Source: an uncultured Bacteroides sp. | Lineage (GTDB): Bacteria > Bacteroidota > Bacteroidia > Bacteroidales > Bacteroidaceae | DNA: 64,000 nucleotides | NCBI GenBank assembly: GCA_958453305.1 | Contig: CAUDXH010000008.1 | Location: 1 to 64,000 of the forward strand | Direction of reading: 5' to 3' | Made by a program: the position numbers and the translations under genes | Shown: positions 1-8,649 of the stretch, piece after piece | How positions within the stretch are numbered: the stretch's first letter is position 1 | How the letters are laid out: each line of letters begins with the position of its first letter | Notes under the pieces: generated by a model | Databases searched by the model: none | What the model saw: the letters and a program-made list of their open reading frames with translations, nothing else | Told to the model about the DNA's origin: nothing

Positions 1-29
1 TGCCGGTTTTATTGTTTAACTTTTAATTT

Positions 30-49
30 TTCGGTAAAAATTTACCGAA
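30..49. repeat. Perfect 20-bp palindrome before the first gene
   Basis: TTCGGTAAA and TTTACCGAA form a perfect inverted repeat separated by two bases. It may be an operator or the tail of a terminator of a gene left of the window. There is no clear T-run, so I cannot decide. No TAnnTTTG box was found between it and the ATG at 87. Confidence 0.45.
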
Positions 50-86
50 GTATTGCTTTAATATTTCTTCATTTTAGAACAAGCTT

Positions 87-731
87 ATGAAACATATTTT
101 ATTCCTTATTTTTCTGTTATCCACTTTCAGCAGCTATGCACAAGATTTAAAGTCCCTCTTTATAGCCATCCCTGATTCTCTCTCTCCCCTGCTTACCAAA
201 GTAAACCGGGAAGATTTCGGCGACTTTTTAGACAGCAACATGAAAGCAGAAGTCCGCAACCGTTTCGGCAATACATCAGAAATGAAAAAACTTACCCCCG
301 ATTACTTACTTTTACAGACCAGCTCTGCCAGCATCACCGAAATGAAACTTTTACCCGTAAACGACTCTACTAAAGTAATCTGTGTAGTCAATACGTATAT
401 GGCTCCGGTAGCCGACAGCCATATTTCTTTTTATGATACTTCATGGAAAAAGCTCTCTCTCACACCTTTTCTCCAATTGCCAGAAGAGAAAATGTTTTAT
501 AAACCTGTACAAAACAGCATTCAGGCTGATTCGCTAAAAAACCTACAAGCTGCAGCCGACATGTATTTACTTCAGGCAAGATTAGCTGAAAACAACACCG
601 AGCTTTCTTTTACATATACCACACCTCAGTATCTGGACAAAGAAACAGCTCAAAAACTGACTCCGTTTTTGCAAGATAAGCCTTTGGTTTTCCATTGGAT
701 AAACGGAAAGTTTGTCTACTCGGATAACTAA
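87..731 (+). CDS. DUF3256 family secreted protein
   Basis: This 214-residue protein starts with a signal peptide (about residues 1-18, cleavage after SSYA). Its composition and the stretch LFIAIPDSLSPLLTKVNR followed by a GDFLDSN segment are what I know from the Bacteroidales DUF3256 family, small secreted or periplasmic proteins without a known activity. No enzymatic motif or membrane anchor is visible beyond the signal. It stands alone on the + strand, about 250 bases before the M23 peptidase gene, which has its own promoter, so the two are probably not one operon. The function is unknown. Confidence 0.8.
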   Translation: MKHILFLIFLLSTFSSYAQDLKSLFIAIPDSLSPLLTKVNREDFGDFLDSNMKAEVRNRFGNTSEMKKLTPDYLLLQTSSASITEMKLLPVNDSTKVICVVNTYMAPVADSHISFYDTSWKKLSLTPFLQLPEEKMFYKPVQNSIQADSLKNLQAAADMYLLQARLAENNTELSFTYTTPQYLDKETAQKLTPFLQDKPLVFHWINGKFVYSDN

Positions 732-983
732 CCAGAAATTCCTTTTCCTCCTTCTTCCCTACCAGAAGAGATGATGCGGGACTGACGCTTACGTCTAAAA
801 GAGAAAAATCAGACAATCTGCTTCTTTTTCATATAAAAATAGTTAAGCAATCACCTTATTCTGACGAAAAAAAATTATCTTTGGGACGATTTTTTGCAAG
901 ACCTTAAATATCCTACTATAGGATGTATCCAAGTTTGAACAGTTGAAACCCTCCTCGGTTTCTTGAAAATAAGTTAGAATAGA
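732..983 (+). promoter_or_regulatory. Intergenic region with promoter and structured leader of the M23 gene
   Basis: A Bacteroidales -7 box TATCTTTG lies at 876-883, about 100 bases before the ATG at 984. No good -33 TTTG was seen. The long leader holds two perfect 6-bp hairpins: ATCCTA/TAGGAT at 910-924 with a 3-base loop, and GAAACC/GGTTTC at 945-962 with a 6-base loop. The part before 876 shows nothing I can name. Confidence 0.55.
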
Positions 984-1892
984 ATGATTTTAAAGTGTAT
1001 TAAAACAGTAGCAGTAGCCGCTTTGGCATTAGTCAGTACCCATGTATCAGGGCAAGACTTATTGGCACGTCAAGCTCCGATTGACCGAAAACTGAAAGCA
1101 GTCGATTCTTTAGCATTGGTACGACAAATAAAAGCCGAACAAGCTGTTTATCCCGCATACAGCCTTTACCCCAACTGGAATAATGACCGCGTACATGCAT
1201 ACGGAAACACCGTACAAATACCCGATAGCTTCCGAATTGACTTAACCGGATTCTGCATGCCTACCACACACACCAAGATTACCTCTAAGTGTGGTCCGAG
1301 ATGGCGCCGCATGCACAATGGCTTAGACATCAAGGTATATATCGGAGATACCATCCGCGCAGCTTTCGACGGACGTATACGCATGGTAAAATACGAACGC
1401 CGCGGCTATGGGAAGTATGTGGTAATCCGCCATGACAACGGACTGGAAACTATTTACGGTCATCTTTCCAAGCAAATCGTAAAAGAAGATGAATATGTAA
1501 AAGCCGGTGACCCCATCGGATTAGGAGGTAATACCGGACGTTCTACCGGTTCACACCTGCATTTTGAAACACGCTTTTTGGGAGAAGTGATTAATCCCGA
1601 ATTCATGTTCGACTTTCCCAACCAAGACATCGTTTCCGACAGCTATCTGTTTGTTCGAGGCGCCAACCGATATGCTTATCAGCGTACACGTGCCTTGGCA
1701 GCAGTAAAAGCCGGAAAGTCTGGAGCACAAGAAGCCGAGAAATCAGCTATCCGTTATCATAAAATCCGTAAAGGAGATACATTAGGACGCATATCCCGCC
1801 AATACCATGTATCAATTGACCGTTTATGCCAATTAAATGGCATCAAACGTTCCACCACTTTACGCATCGGACAAATTCTGAAATGCTCCTAA
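984..1892 (+). CDS. M23 family metallopeptidase with C-terminal LysM domain
   Basis: This is a 302-residue secreted peptidoglycan endopeptidase of the LytM/M23 type. A signal peptide (residues 1-23, ending VSGQ) is followed by the peptidase domain at about 95-210. The zinc ligand pattern is complete: HNGLD (H111, D115), YGH (H160) and HLHFE (H191, H193). A single LysM domain for peptidoglycan binding follows at about 258-301 (KGDTLGRISRQYHVS). Because the catalytic residues are intact it is more likely an active hydrolase than a degenerate EnvC-type activator. It is expected to work in the periplasm in cell-wall remodelling. It is preceded by its own promoter and followed by a long hairpin, so it is probably monocistronic. 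Confidence 0.9.
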   Translation: MILKCIKTVAVAALALVSTHVSGQDLLARQAPIDRKLKAVDSLALVRQIKAEQAVYPAYSLYPNWNNDRVHAYGNTVQIPDSFRIDLTGFCMPTTHTKITSKCGPRWRRMHNGLDIKVYIGDTIRAAFDGRIRMVKYERRGYGKYVVIRHDNGLETIYGHLSKQIVKEDEYVKAGDPIGLGGNTGRSTGSHLHFETRFLGEVINPEFMFDFPNQDIVSDSYLFVRGANRYAYQRTRALAAVKAGKSGAQEAEKSAIRYHKIRKGDTLGRISRQYHVSIDRLCQLNGIKRSTTLRIGQILKCS

Positions 1893-1922
1893 TCTAAACG
1901 AAAGCAAGTTTGCAAACCATAT

Positions 1923-1999
1923 AGGCACAGTCCTCACGAAAGCACAGTTTTCCTAATAGAATTATCCTATTGACTGTGGAAAGCGTGAAGGCTGTGCCT
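1923..1999 (+). terminator. Long imperfect inverted repeat after the M23 gene
   Basis: Outer arms AGGCACAG (1923-1930) and CTGTGCCT (1992-1999) are perfect. Further pairing continues inside (CACG/CGTG, CACAGT/ACTGTG, AATAG/CTATT), giving a hairpin of about 77 bases. It lies between two genes on the same strand and probably ends the M23 transcript. Confidence 0.6.
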
Positions 2000-2016
2000 A
2001 AATTCATTTTATATAA

Positions 2017-2048
2017 TTGGGCTTTTCTCTGAAAAATCAGTACCTTTG
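2017..2048 (+). promoter_or_regulatory. Promoter of the DUF1599 gene
   Basis: TACCTTTG at 2041-2048 fits the -7 consensus exactly. TTGG at 2017-2020, 20 bases upstream, is a fair -33 element. It rules out the TTG at 2017 as a start and supports the ATG at 2074. Confidence 0.75.
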
Positions 2049-2073
2049 CCCAACGATATATGAGTATAAAAGC

Positions 2074-2616
2074 ATGAAAGATACCAAAGCACAATTTGAA
2101 CAGGTTATGGCAATTTGCCGTGACTTATTTGCAAAAAAGCTACACGATTACGGAGCAGCATGGCGCATCATGCGTCCCTCTTCGGTAACCGACCAGATAT
2201 TCATCAAAGCAAACCGGATCAGAAGCATCGAAGTAAAAGGTGTAGCCTTAATCAATGAGGGTATTCGCGGAGAATGGATTGCGATTGTAAATTATGGTAT
2301 CATCGGACTGATACAGCTGGAATTAGGCTATGCAGAAACCGATGACTTAACTGAAACACAAGCGCTGGAGTATTATGACAAATACGCCAAACAGGCACTG
2401 GAGTTGATGCTACGGAAAAACCATGACTACGACGAAGCATGGAGAAGCATGCGTACCACATCATACACCGATTTGATTCTGATGAAAATCTACCGCACCA
2501 AACAGATTGAATCGCTCAGCGGAGACACATTGGTTTCGGAAGGTATTGATGCAAATTACATGGACATGATTAATTATTCCGTTTTCGGACTGATCAAATT
2601 AGAGTTTGGAGAATAA
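2074..2616 (+). CDS. DUF1599 domain protein with internal duplication
   Basis: This 180-residue cytoplasmic protein is built of two similar halves. The first holds KLHDYGAAWRIMRPSS at about residues 22-37, the second KNHDYDEAWRSMRTTS at about 116-131. Each is followed by a D-Q/L-I-x-x-K segment and an RxxxIE or KQIES stretch. This is the pattern of DUF1599, a Bacteroidales family of unknown function. The reading frame extends further upstream, but the ATG at 2074 sits 26 bases past a good -7 box and is the better start. The next gene overlaps its last 11 bases, so the two are translationally linked. Confidence 0.8.
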   Translation: MKDTKAQFEQVMAICRDLFAKKLHDYGAAWRIMRPSSVTDQIFIKANRIRSIEVKGVALINEGIRGEWIAIVNYGIIGLIQLELGYAETDDLTETQALEYYDKYAKQALELMLRKNHDYDEAWRSMRTTSYTDLILMKIYRTKQIESLSGDTLVSEGIDANYMDMINYSVFGLIKLEFGE

Positions 2617-3931
2617 ACATTTACATAAAGCAATCGTTATTTGGACAAACCTCTGCCGCTTTCTTCTGGCAGGGACTTTTCTGTTTTCCGGATTTATCAA
2701 AGCAAACGACCCGCTGGGAACTGTTTATAAAATACAGGATTATTTTGAAGCATGGGGAATGTTCAGCTTAAATTCGGGGCTGTTTGTCTATGCACTAGCT
2801 TTGGGAATCGGAATCATCGAATTCCTCCTTGGAATTTATCTGTTCTTCGGCATCCGACGCCGGTTTGCTCCCTTCGCCACACTTGTATTGCTTTCGCTGA
2901 TGACACCGCTTACCCTCTGGCTTGCAATTGACAATCCGATTTCAGACTGCGGATGTTTCGGTGATGCGGTTCTTTTAACCAATTGGGAAACTTTCTTTAA
3001 AAATATCGGCTTGCTGATTGCTGCCATTTCGGTGTTTAAATGGAGTAAACATCAGTTTAAGCTGGTTACTGGAAAAGTAGATTGGATTATTTCACTATAC
3101 AGCACCATATTCATCATATTCTTTTCGCTGTTCTGCCTCCGTTACCTGCCGGTTTTCGATTTCCGTCCTTATCACCTTGGGGCTGACATACGTAAAGGCA
3201 TGGAAATACCTGAAGGAGTAAAACTGACTTCGTATGAAACCATCTTCACGTATCAGAAAGGGGAAGAAAAAAAAGACTTTACCATTGACCATCTTCCCAA
3301 TGATACCACATGGAAGTTTGTTGACTCAAAAACAGTGGTTAAGGAGAAAGGATATGAGCCAACCATACAGAACTTTGACATTACGGATCAAGATGACGGA
3401 AGTTATCTAACCGACAGCATATTAAACAACGACACCTACACATTTCTACTTATTGCCCCGTGGCTGCATCAGGCTGACGACAGCGGAATGGACTTGATAA
3501 ATGAAGTGTATGATTACAGCGTAGAAAACGGATACAGCTTCTATTGTCTGACTGCATCCAACGAACAGGATATTGCTACATGGCAGGAAAATACAGGAGC
3601 TGAATATCCGTTTGCCATTGCAGATGAAATCACACTGAAAACCATGATACGTTCTAATCCAGGGCTGATGCTGTTACGGAAAGGAGTTGTATTAAACAAA
3701 TGGAGCGTATCGAACTTGCCGGACGAATACCAGCTGAATGCACCGCTTGACCAGCTGACACTAAGCCAGCTCAATCAGAAGTCGACCATGCACAAGCTAC
3801 TGGAGGTTTTCATCTGGTTCATCGCACCGCTATTGGCATTGACCTTCAGCGACTTGATTTGGCTTAAAGTAAGAAACCGACAGCAAAAGAAAAAAGAGAA
3901 ACAAGAAAACTTAAGTACATCATCAGAGTAA
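2606..3931 (+). CDS. DoxX/MauE-like membrane protein with extra C-terminal domain
   Basis: The N-terminal half has four hydrophobic segments typical of DoxX/MauE-type proteins (about residues 10-150), including FLFSGFIKANDPLGT and the cysteine motif DCGCFGD. MauE-like proteins are linked to thiol redox work in the envelope. The C-terminal half (about 200-390) is soluble and reads like a thioredoxin-type fold (LLIAPWLHQADD, then GLMLLRKGVVLNKW) but has no CxxC. A last membrane segment follows near 400. The start is TTG at 2606, because no ATG precedes the conserved N-terminus. It overlaps the DUF1599 stop by 11 bases. Gene order DUF1599, DoxX, tpiA suggests one transcription unit. The role is not known. 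Confidence 0.75.
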   Translation: MENKHLHKAIVIWTNLCRFLLAGTFLFSGFIKANDPLGTVYKIQDYFEAWGMFSLNSGLFVYALALGIGIIEFLLGIYLFFGIRRRFAPFATLVLLSLMTPLTLWLAIDNPISDCGCFGDAVLLTNWETFFKNIGLLIAAISVFKWSKHQFKLVTGKVDWIISLYSTIFIIFFSLFCLRYLPVFDFRPYHLGADIRKGMEIPEGVKLTSYETIFTYQKGEEKKDFTIDHLPNDTTWKFVDSKTVVKEKGYEPTIQNFDITDQDDGSYLTDSILNNDTYTFLLIAPWLHQADDSGMDLINEVYDYSVENGYSFYCLTASNEQDIATWQENTGAEYPFAIADEITLKTMIRSNPGLMLLRKGVVLNKWSVSNLPDEYQLNAPLDQLTLSQLNQKSTMHKLLEVFIWFIAPLLALTFSDLIWLKVRNRQQKKKEKQENLSTSSE

Positions 3932-4076
3932 ATAAGTTGGTAAGTTTTTAAGCAGCAAGCTGGCTGTTTTTAAATATGAAGAAGAAAATCAGAAGCTCCA
4001 AACTTAAAAACTCAGAAACTTAAGAACGTAGAAACTTAAACAAAACATATACTTAACCCTTTAAAAATTAAGCAAA
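3932..4076. repeat. AACTTAAG-type degenerate spacer before tpiA
   Basis: About 145 bases without a gene. Between 3990 and 4040 the motif AAACTTAA(G) recurs three times with small variations (near 4001, 4014 and 4032). A similar spacer lies at 9898-9965. I see no terminator and no clear -7 box for tpiA here. Confidence 0.45.
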
Positions 4077-4832
4077 ATGAGAAAAAACATTGTAGCAGGT
4101 AACTGGAAAATGAACAAAAACCTGCAAGAAGGTATTGCATTGGCAAAAGAATTGAACGAAGCATTGGCAGCAGACAAACCAAACTGCGACGTAATCATCT
4201 GTACTCCGTTCATCCACTTGGCTTCTGTAACTCCTATCGTTGACAAAGCTATCATCGGTGTAGGTGCAGAAAACTGCGCAGACAAAGTTTCTGGAGCTTA
4301 CACAGGTGAAGTTTCTGCAGAAATGGTTGCTTCAACTGGTGCAGAATATGTTATCTTGGGTCACTCAGAACGTCGTGCTTACTACCACGAAACAGTAGAA
4401 ATCCTGGAAGAAAAAGTTAAATTGGCTTTGGCTAACAACTTGAAACCTATCTTCTGTATCGGTGAAGTTTTGGAAGAACGCGAAGCTAACAAGCAGAATG
4501 AAGTAGTAGAAGCACAGCTGGCTTCTGTATTCTCTTTGTCAGCTGAAGATTTCGGTAAAGTAATCTTGGCTTACGAACCGGTTTGGGCTATCGGTACAGG
4601 AAAGACTGCTACTCCGGCTCAGGCTCAGGAAATCCACGCTCACATCCGTTCTTTGGTAGCTGCTAAATACGGTAATGAAGTTGCTGAAAACACTTCTATC
4701 CTTTACGGTGGTAGCTGCAAACCTTCAAATGCAAAAGAATTGTTTGCTAACCCTGATGTTGACGGTGGCTTGATTGGTGGTGCTGCTTTGAAAGTTGCAG
4801 ACTTCAAAGGTATCATCGATGCTTTCAAATAA
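4077..4832 (+). CDS. tpiA: Triose-phosphate isomerase
   Basis: This 251-residue enzyme interconverts dihydroxyacetone phosphate and glyceraldehyde 3-phosphate in glycolysis and gluconeogenesis. The three catalytic residues are in place: K11 in GNWKMN, H97 in GHSERR and E167 in YEPVWAIGTGKTA. The phosphate-binding GGS (LYGGSCKPSN) and GLIGGAAL stretches follow near the C-terminus. The length is normal for the family. Codon use is markedly biased, as expected for a highly expressed gene. A strong hairpin follows, so the transcript likely ends before the SPOR gene. Confidence 0.98.
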   Translation: MRKNIVAGNWKMNKNLQEGIALAKELNEALAADKPNCDVIICTPFIHLASVTPIVDKAIIGVGAENCADKVSGAYTGEVSAEMVASTGAEYVILGHSERRAYYHETVEILEEKVKLALANNLKPIFCIGEVLEEREANKQNEVVEAQLASVFSLSAEDFGKVILAYEPVWAIGTGKTATPAQAQEIHAHIRSLVAAKYGNEVAENTSILYGGSCKPSNAKELFANPDVDGGLIGGAALKVADFKGIIDAFK

Positions 4833-4891
4833 TCATCGCATAATCTTGACGCAAAAACGAAGTCAGAACAACTTCTGTTAATGCATCAACT

Positions 4892-4945
4892 AACGCAGCG
4901 CGCAGAAACAGCTCCTTTCAGAGGTTTCTGCCGCTCTGCGTTAAC
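4892..4945 (+). terminator. Hairpin terminator of tpiA
   Basis: AACGCAG...GCAGAAAC (4892-4909) pairs with GTTTCTGC...CTGCGTT (4924-4942) with a small bulge and a loop of about 14 bases. It lies downstream of tpiA and before the next gene. Confidence 0.6.
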
Positions 4946-5003
4946 TTATTACAGAACCGCTTGCTTCGTTCTTGTCATTACATATCAATAAAAACCGGTC
5001 ATA

Positions 5004-5462
5004 ATGAAATTCCTTTTAACTCTTGCTCTGCTATTCACTGTCCAGCTGGCTAACGCACAACAGACCATCATAGAAAGTCTGAAAACCCAACGTGCAGGTG
5101 AGGGACGCGTTACCATTCACCAAGATGCTCAAATTACCTCATTGATAGGCAAACGCTACATACGCGCTACGACTCCCGAATCTCAGCGAACACTCAAGTC
5201 ACGCGGATTCCGGGTACAGGTATATGCCGGAAACAATTCACGGCAGGCACGTAATGATGCCAATGCAGTGGCAGAAAAGGTGAAAAAAGAATTCCCTGAA
5301 ATGCCGGTCTATACGTATTTCCAGCCTCCTCGCTGGCTTTGCCGCGTGGGCGATTTCAAGAGTATAGAAGAAGCGCATGTTGCTATGCGTCAACTAAAAG
5401 CCAGTGGGACTTTTAAAGAAGTATCTATCGTACGTGAACAAATTAATATTCCTTTAGACTAA
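5004..5462 (+). CDS. Secreted SPOR domain protein
   Basis: A 152-residue protein with a signal peptide (residues 1-18, ending NAQQ). The C-terminal half matches a SPOR domain: RGFRVQVYAGNNSRQARNDA at about 67-86, then a region ending in WLCRVGDFKSIEEAHVAMR and a final KEVSIVREQI strand. SPOR domains bind denuded septal peptidoglycan, so a periplasmic role near the division site is likely. It lies 3 bases before folE, and the two are very probably cotranscribed, although their functions are not obviously related. Confidence 0.85.
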   Translation: MKFLLTLALLFTVQLANAQQTIIESLKTQRAGEGRVTIHQDAQITSLIGKRYIRATTPESQRTLKSRGFRVQVYAGNNSRQARNDANAVAEKVKKEFPEMPVYTYFQPPRWLCRVGDFKSIEEAHVAMRQLKASGTFKEVSIVREQINIPLD

Positions 5463-5465
5463 GAC

Positions 5466-6062
5466 ATGATGACTGAATTAAACCATATGGAGTGGAGTGA
5501 AGAGAAAATCAACAAACTGATGGGCCACTATAAAGAGATTCTCTCTATTTTGGGGGAAGACCCTGAACGAGAGGGACTGTTGAAAACTCCCGAACGGGTA
5601 GCCAAGGCCATGCTCACCTTGACCAGAGGTTATGAAATGGACCCCAAAGCCGTGCTGAATGCTGCCAAGTTCAAAGAACCCTACAGTCAGATGGTCATCG
5701 TGAAGGATATTGATTTCTTCTCTATGTGTGAACATCACATGCTGCCTTTCTACGGCAAAGCACACGTAGCTTATATTCCTAACGGATACATTACCGGGCT
5801 GAGCAAGATTGCCCGTGTAGTTGACATTTTCTCACACCGCCTGCAGGTTCAGGAGCGAATGACACTGCAAATCAAGGAATGTATCCAAGAAACCTTAAAC
5901 CCCTTAGGTGTAATGGTGGTTATTGAGGCAAAACACATGTGTATGCAGATGCGGGGAGTAGAAAAACAGAACTCTATCACCACCACTTCCGACTTTACCG
6001 GAGCTTTTAATCAAGCCAAAACGCGTGAAGAGTTTATGAATCTGATACGGGCAGACCGCTAA
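5466..6062 (+). CDS. folE: GTP cyclohydrolase I
   Basis: This 198-residue enzyme converts GTP to 7,8-dihydroneopterin triphosphate, the first step of folate (and possibly queuosine-related) pterin synthesis. The zinc ligands are visible: C88 and H91 in SMCEHHMLPFYGK and C159 in HMCMQMRGVEKQNS. The HRLQVQERMT motif (about 124-133) is also present. Two tandem ATG codons begin the frame (5466 and 5469) and either could be used. It follows the SPOR gene with a 3-base gap and is closed by a clear intrinsic terminator. Confidence 0.97.
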   Translation: MMTELNHMEWSEEKINKLMGHYKEILSILGEDPEREGLLKTPERVAKAMLTLTRGYEMDPKAVLNAAKFKEPYSQMVIVKDIDFFSMCEHHMLPFYGKAHVAYIPNGYITGLSKIARVVDIFSHRLQVQERMTLQIKECIQETLNPLGVMVVIEAKHMCMQMRGVEKQNSITTTSDFTGAFNQAKTREEFMNLIRADR

Positions 6063-6143
6063 CTTACTGAAACTGCAATACAATTACTGATTTCATAAAA
6101 AGCAAAAGACTAATCCGAGATAAAACACTTCGGCATTTGAAGG

Positions 6144-6187
6144 AAAACGTCAAGGCGTTCGCATTGCAACACCTTGACGTTTTTTTA
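6144..6187 (+). terminator. Intrinsic terminator of folE
   Basis: AAAACGTCAAGG (6144-6155) pairs perfectly with CCTTGACGTTTT (6172-6183), followed by a T-run. The stem shares the core GTCAAGGCG with hairpins near 18570 and 32795. Confidence 0.85.
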
Positions 6188-6243
6188 TTTTGTCTCACTC
6201 TTTGTTGATTTATACAATCAAGTCGGTTGATGTTTACCATCCA

Positions 6244-8421
6244 TTAAACTTTCAGCACCACCCTCTCTCCTGCTTTCTGTGCCATCAGGCTCTGCATCTG
6301 ATGCAAATCTTTATACCGCTGCATAATCTCCATGCAACGCTGCGTATCGTTTGCGATGCTCGGATTGTTCAAAGCCTGCAAGGTATGCTTCATTTCTTCT
6401 TCCACAATCGACATCTTGAAGTCGAGCAGTAGCCGAGGAACCAGTTCATGGAGACGTTCGTCATCGGTTACTATTTTCTGTGCCTTCGAATGATACTTAC
6501 TCAACTGATAACGTTCACTCACCATATCTACAGCCAGTTTGCTGACCTGAGGGTCGGGATGAGTCATAAAATAACGCTCAGCCGTAAAGTGTGCATCCTG
6601 AAGATGCTCTTCGGCTTCCTTTAAAATACGCCGGTGAATCGCATCGTGAAACTGGAGTTCATCTTCCTTCAGACTAAAAGAAATACACTCTATAACCGTG
6701 AGAGAACGCAAGTTTCCTTCCTCATCTTCTACATCGCACATCACCTTTTCACCATAACGAATCAGCATCCGGATCAGTTCTTCTTCTTTGGCATAGAAAA
6801 CGGTCTGTTCATTTCCGGTCAAGGGGATAAACGAACTGTAGGCATCGGGAATATCGACTGCTTCCATGGGAGGCACCTCGCTTGGCAGACGAGAGGCTTC
6901 TTCGGCAGAAAATGCTTCGGGTACTTCCGGAGGAAGCGGAGGGACAGAAGGAAGTCCTGCTTCGGGCACGGGCAAAGGAGGGTATGATTCTGCAGCGTAA
7001 GTCGGATCTGCTCCCTGGACAGCAGGTGCAGGCGGCACTGCATTTCCGGCTGCCAAACGTCGCTGCTCACGCTCACGCCGGCGTTGCTCTTCCTTGAACT
7101 TGGTTTCACGCGCCTGCCCTATCAGTTTGGCGGTAGCTTCCACCAAGATTTTTTCTTCCATCTGAAGCAACTGACTGCATTCACGGATATAAACAGAACG
7201 TACGATGGCATCGGGAATTACAGAGATGCTTTTCACGATACTTGAAATCAGTCCTGCACGCTTAATCGGGTCACGGCCAGCCTCCTCAAGCAACAAGTTG
7301 GTCTTGAAGCGGATGAAGTCCACCTCATGCGCATTGATATACGCTTGGTAATCGGTAGCGTTATGCTTACGTGCAAAGCTGTCAGGGTCATCCCCGTCAG
7401 GCAGCAGACAGACTTTGATATTCATGCCTTCTTCAAGCAACATATCAATACCGCGGATACTGGCTTTAATACCCGCTCCATCGCCATCGTAAAGCAGGGT
7501 AATGTTATTCGTAAAACGATGAATCAGACGAATCTGGTCGGAAGTCAGTGCTGTACCCGATGACGATACCACATTCTCTATCCCACTCTGATGCATGGAG
7601 ATGACATCGGTATAGCCCTCTACCAGGAAACAGCAGTCTTGACGCACGATGGCTTGCTTGGCAAAGTACATGCCATAAAGCTCGCGGCTCTTGTGATAGA
7701 TTTCCGACTCTGGAGAATTGACATACTTCATCTGTACGTTCTTGGTAGCCGAACTCAACACGCGTCCACCAAAAGCGACCACTTTCCCCGACAGGGTATG
7801 AACCGGAAAAATAACACGTCCCCAAAAACGGTCATGCAGGGTTCCGTTGTCTTTCCGGTAGCATAAGCCGGTTTTCTCTAAGAACTCTTCACGGAAACCT
7901 TTCTGAGCGGCAGCACGCGCCAGCCCGTCGGGAGCATCTGTACTGTATCCCAGCTGGAACTTACGGATAATGTCGTCCCGAAAACCACGGCTGCGCAGAT
8001 AGGTCATCCCGATCCGCTGTCCGTCGATATGATTATAAAGGATGTCCTGAAAATATTCGGAAGCAAACTGATTGACCACAAAAAGGCTTTCACGCAAACT
8101 CTGTGCCTGCTTTTCGGCATCGGTCAGCTCGCGTTCCTTGATTTCAATGTTATACTTCTTGGCGAGCCACTTCAATGCTTCATAATATGAAAGCTGTTCG
8201 TGCTCCATAATGAAGTGAACCACATTTCCGCCTTTACCGCAACTGAAACATTTGCATACACCCTTCGAAGGAGATACACTAAACGAAGGGGTTTTTTCGT
8301 TATGAAACGGACAAAGCCCTATATAGTTTACCCCACGCTTGCGCAACGTAACAAACTCGGATACCACATCTACAATCTGTGCGGCATCCAATATACGGTC
8401 TATGGTGGATTGGTCAATCAT
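6244..8421 (-). CDS. dnaG: DNA primase
   Basis: This 725-residue enzyme makes RNA primers at the replication fork. Domains in order: a CHC2 zinc-binding domain at residues 1-100 with C37, H40, C58 and C61 (LCPFHNEKTPSF, CKCFSCGKGGN), the primase core and TOPRIM region (FLVEGYTDVISMHQ near 265 and LLYDGDGAGIKA near 310), a Pro/Glu/Ala-rich linker at about 445-530, and a C-terminal domain likely to bind DnaB. The gene is longer than E. coli dnaG mainly because of the linker. It stands alone on the - strand, divergent from tsaE. Its promoter lies almost on the start codon. Confidence 0.97.
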   Translation of the reverse strand: MIDQSTIDRILDAAQIVDVVSEFVTLRKRGVNYIGLCPFHNEKTPSFSVSPSKGVCKCFSCGKGGNVVHFIMEHEQLSYYEALKWLAKKYNIEIKERELTDAEKQAQSLRESLFVVNQFASEYFQDILYNHIDGQRIGMTYLRSRGFRDDIIRKFQLGYSTDAPDGLARAAAQKGFREEFLEKTGLCYRKDNGTLHDRFWGRVIFPVHTLSGKVVAFGGRVLSSATKNVQMKYVNSPESEIYHKSRELYGMYFAKQAIVRQDCCFLVEGYTDVISMHQSGIENVVSSSGTALTSDQIRLIHRFTNNITLLYDGDGAGIKASIRGIDMLLEEGMNIKVCLLPDGDDPDSFARKHNATDYQAYINAHEVDFIRFKTNLLLEEAGRDPIKRAGLISSIVKSISVIPDAIVRSVYIRECSQLLQMEEKILVEATAKLIGQARETKFKEEQRRREREQRRLAAGNAVPPAPAVQGADPTYAAESYPPLPVPEAGLPSVPPLPPEVPEAFSAEEASRLPSEVPPMEAVDIPDAYSSFIPLTGNEQTVFYAKEEELIRMLIRYGEKVMCDVEDEEGNLRSLTVIECISFSLKEDELQFHDAIHRRILKEAEEHLQDAHFTAERYFMTHPDPQVSKLAVDMVSERYQLSKYHSKAQKIVTDDERLHELVPRLLLDFKMSIVEEEMKHTLQALNNPSIANDTQRCMEIMQRYKDLHQMQSLMAQKAGERVVLKV

Positions 8422-8428
8422 GATGCGG

Positions 8429-8459
8429 CAAAGTTACATAAAATATAAGGGAACGCAAA
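8429..8459 (-). promoter_or_regulatory. Promoter of dnaG, very close to the start codon
   Basis: On the - strand TTTG (8459-8456), a 19-base spacer and TAACTTTG (8436-8429) fit both Bacteroidales promoter elements. The ATG is at 8421, only 7 bases past the -7 box, so the transcript would have almost no leader. Confidence 0.75.
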
Positions 8460-8612
8460 CGGAATAAAAACAAACCGTCGGGACTCAACCTATTTTTCTC
8501 CTTTCTGTTTTCTCCGTTGCTTCATGAAGATTTGCCGCATAAAGGAAACATTGCACCTTTCTTATATACTGAAAAAAACAAAATCGATTACAGGAGATTC
8601 GTTTTTTTATTA

Positions 8613-8620
8613 TACTTTTG
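8613..8620 (+). promoter_or_regulatory. Promoter -7 box of tsaE
   Basis: TACTTTTG fits TAnnTTTG. The ATG at 8650 follows 29 bases later, which excludes the upstream start at 8524. The -33 element is weak (TTAC at 8588). Confidence 0.6.
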
Positions 8621-8649
8621 TGCTTGAACAACAAGTATATCGTATCATT

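Noticed and set aside
6634..7866. Several + strand open frames of 70-120 codons inside dnaG
   Set aside because: All are antisense shadows of dnaG without ribosome sites or recognisable domains.
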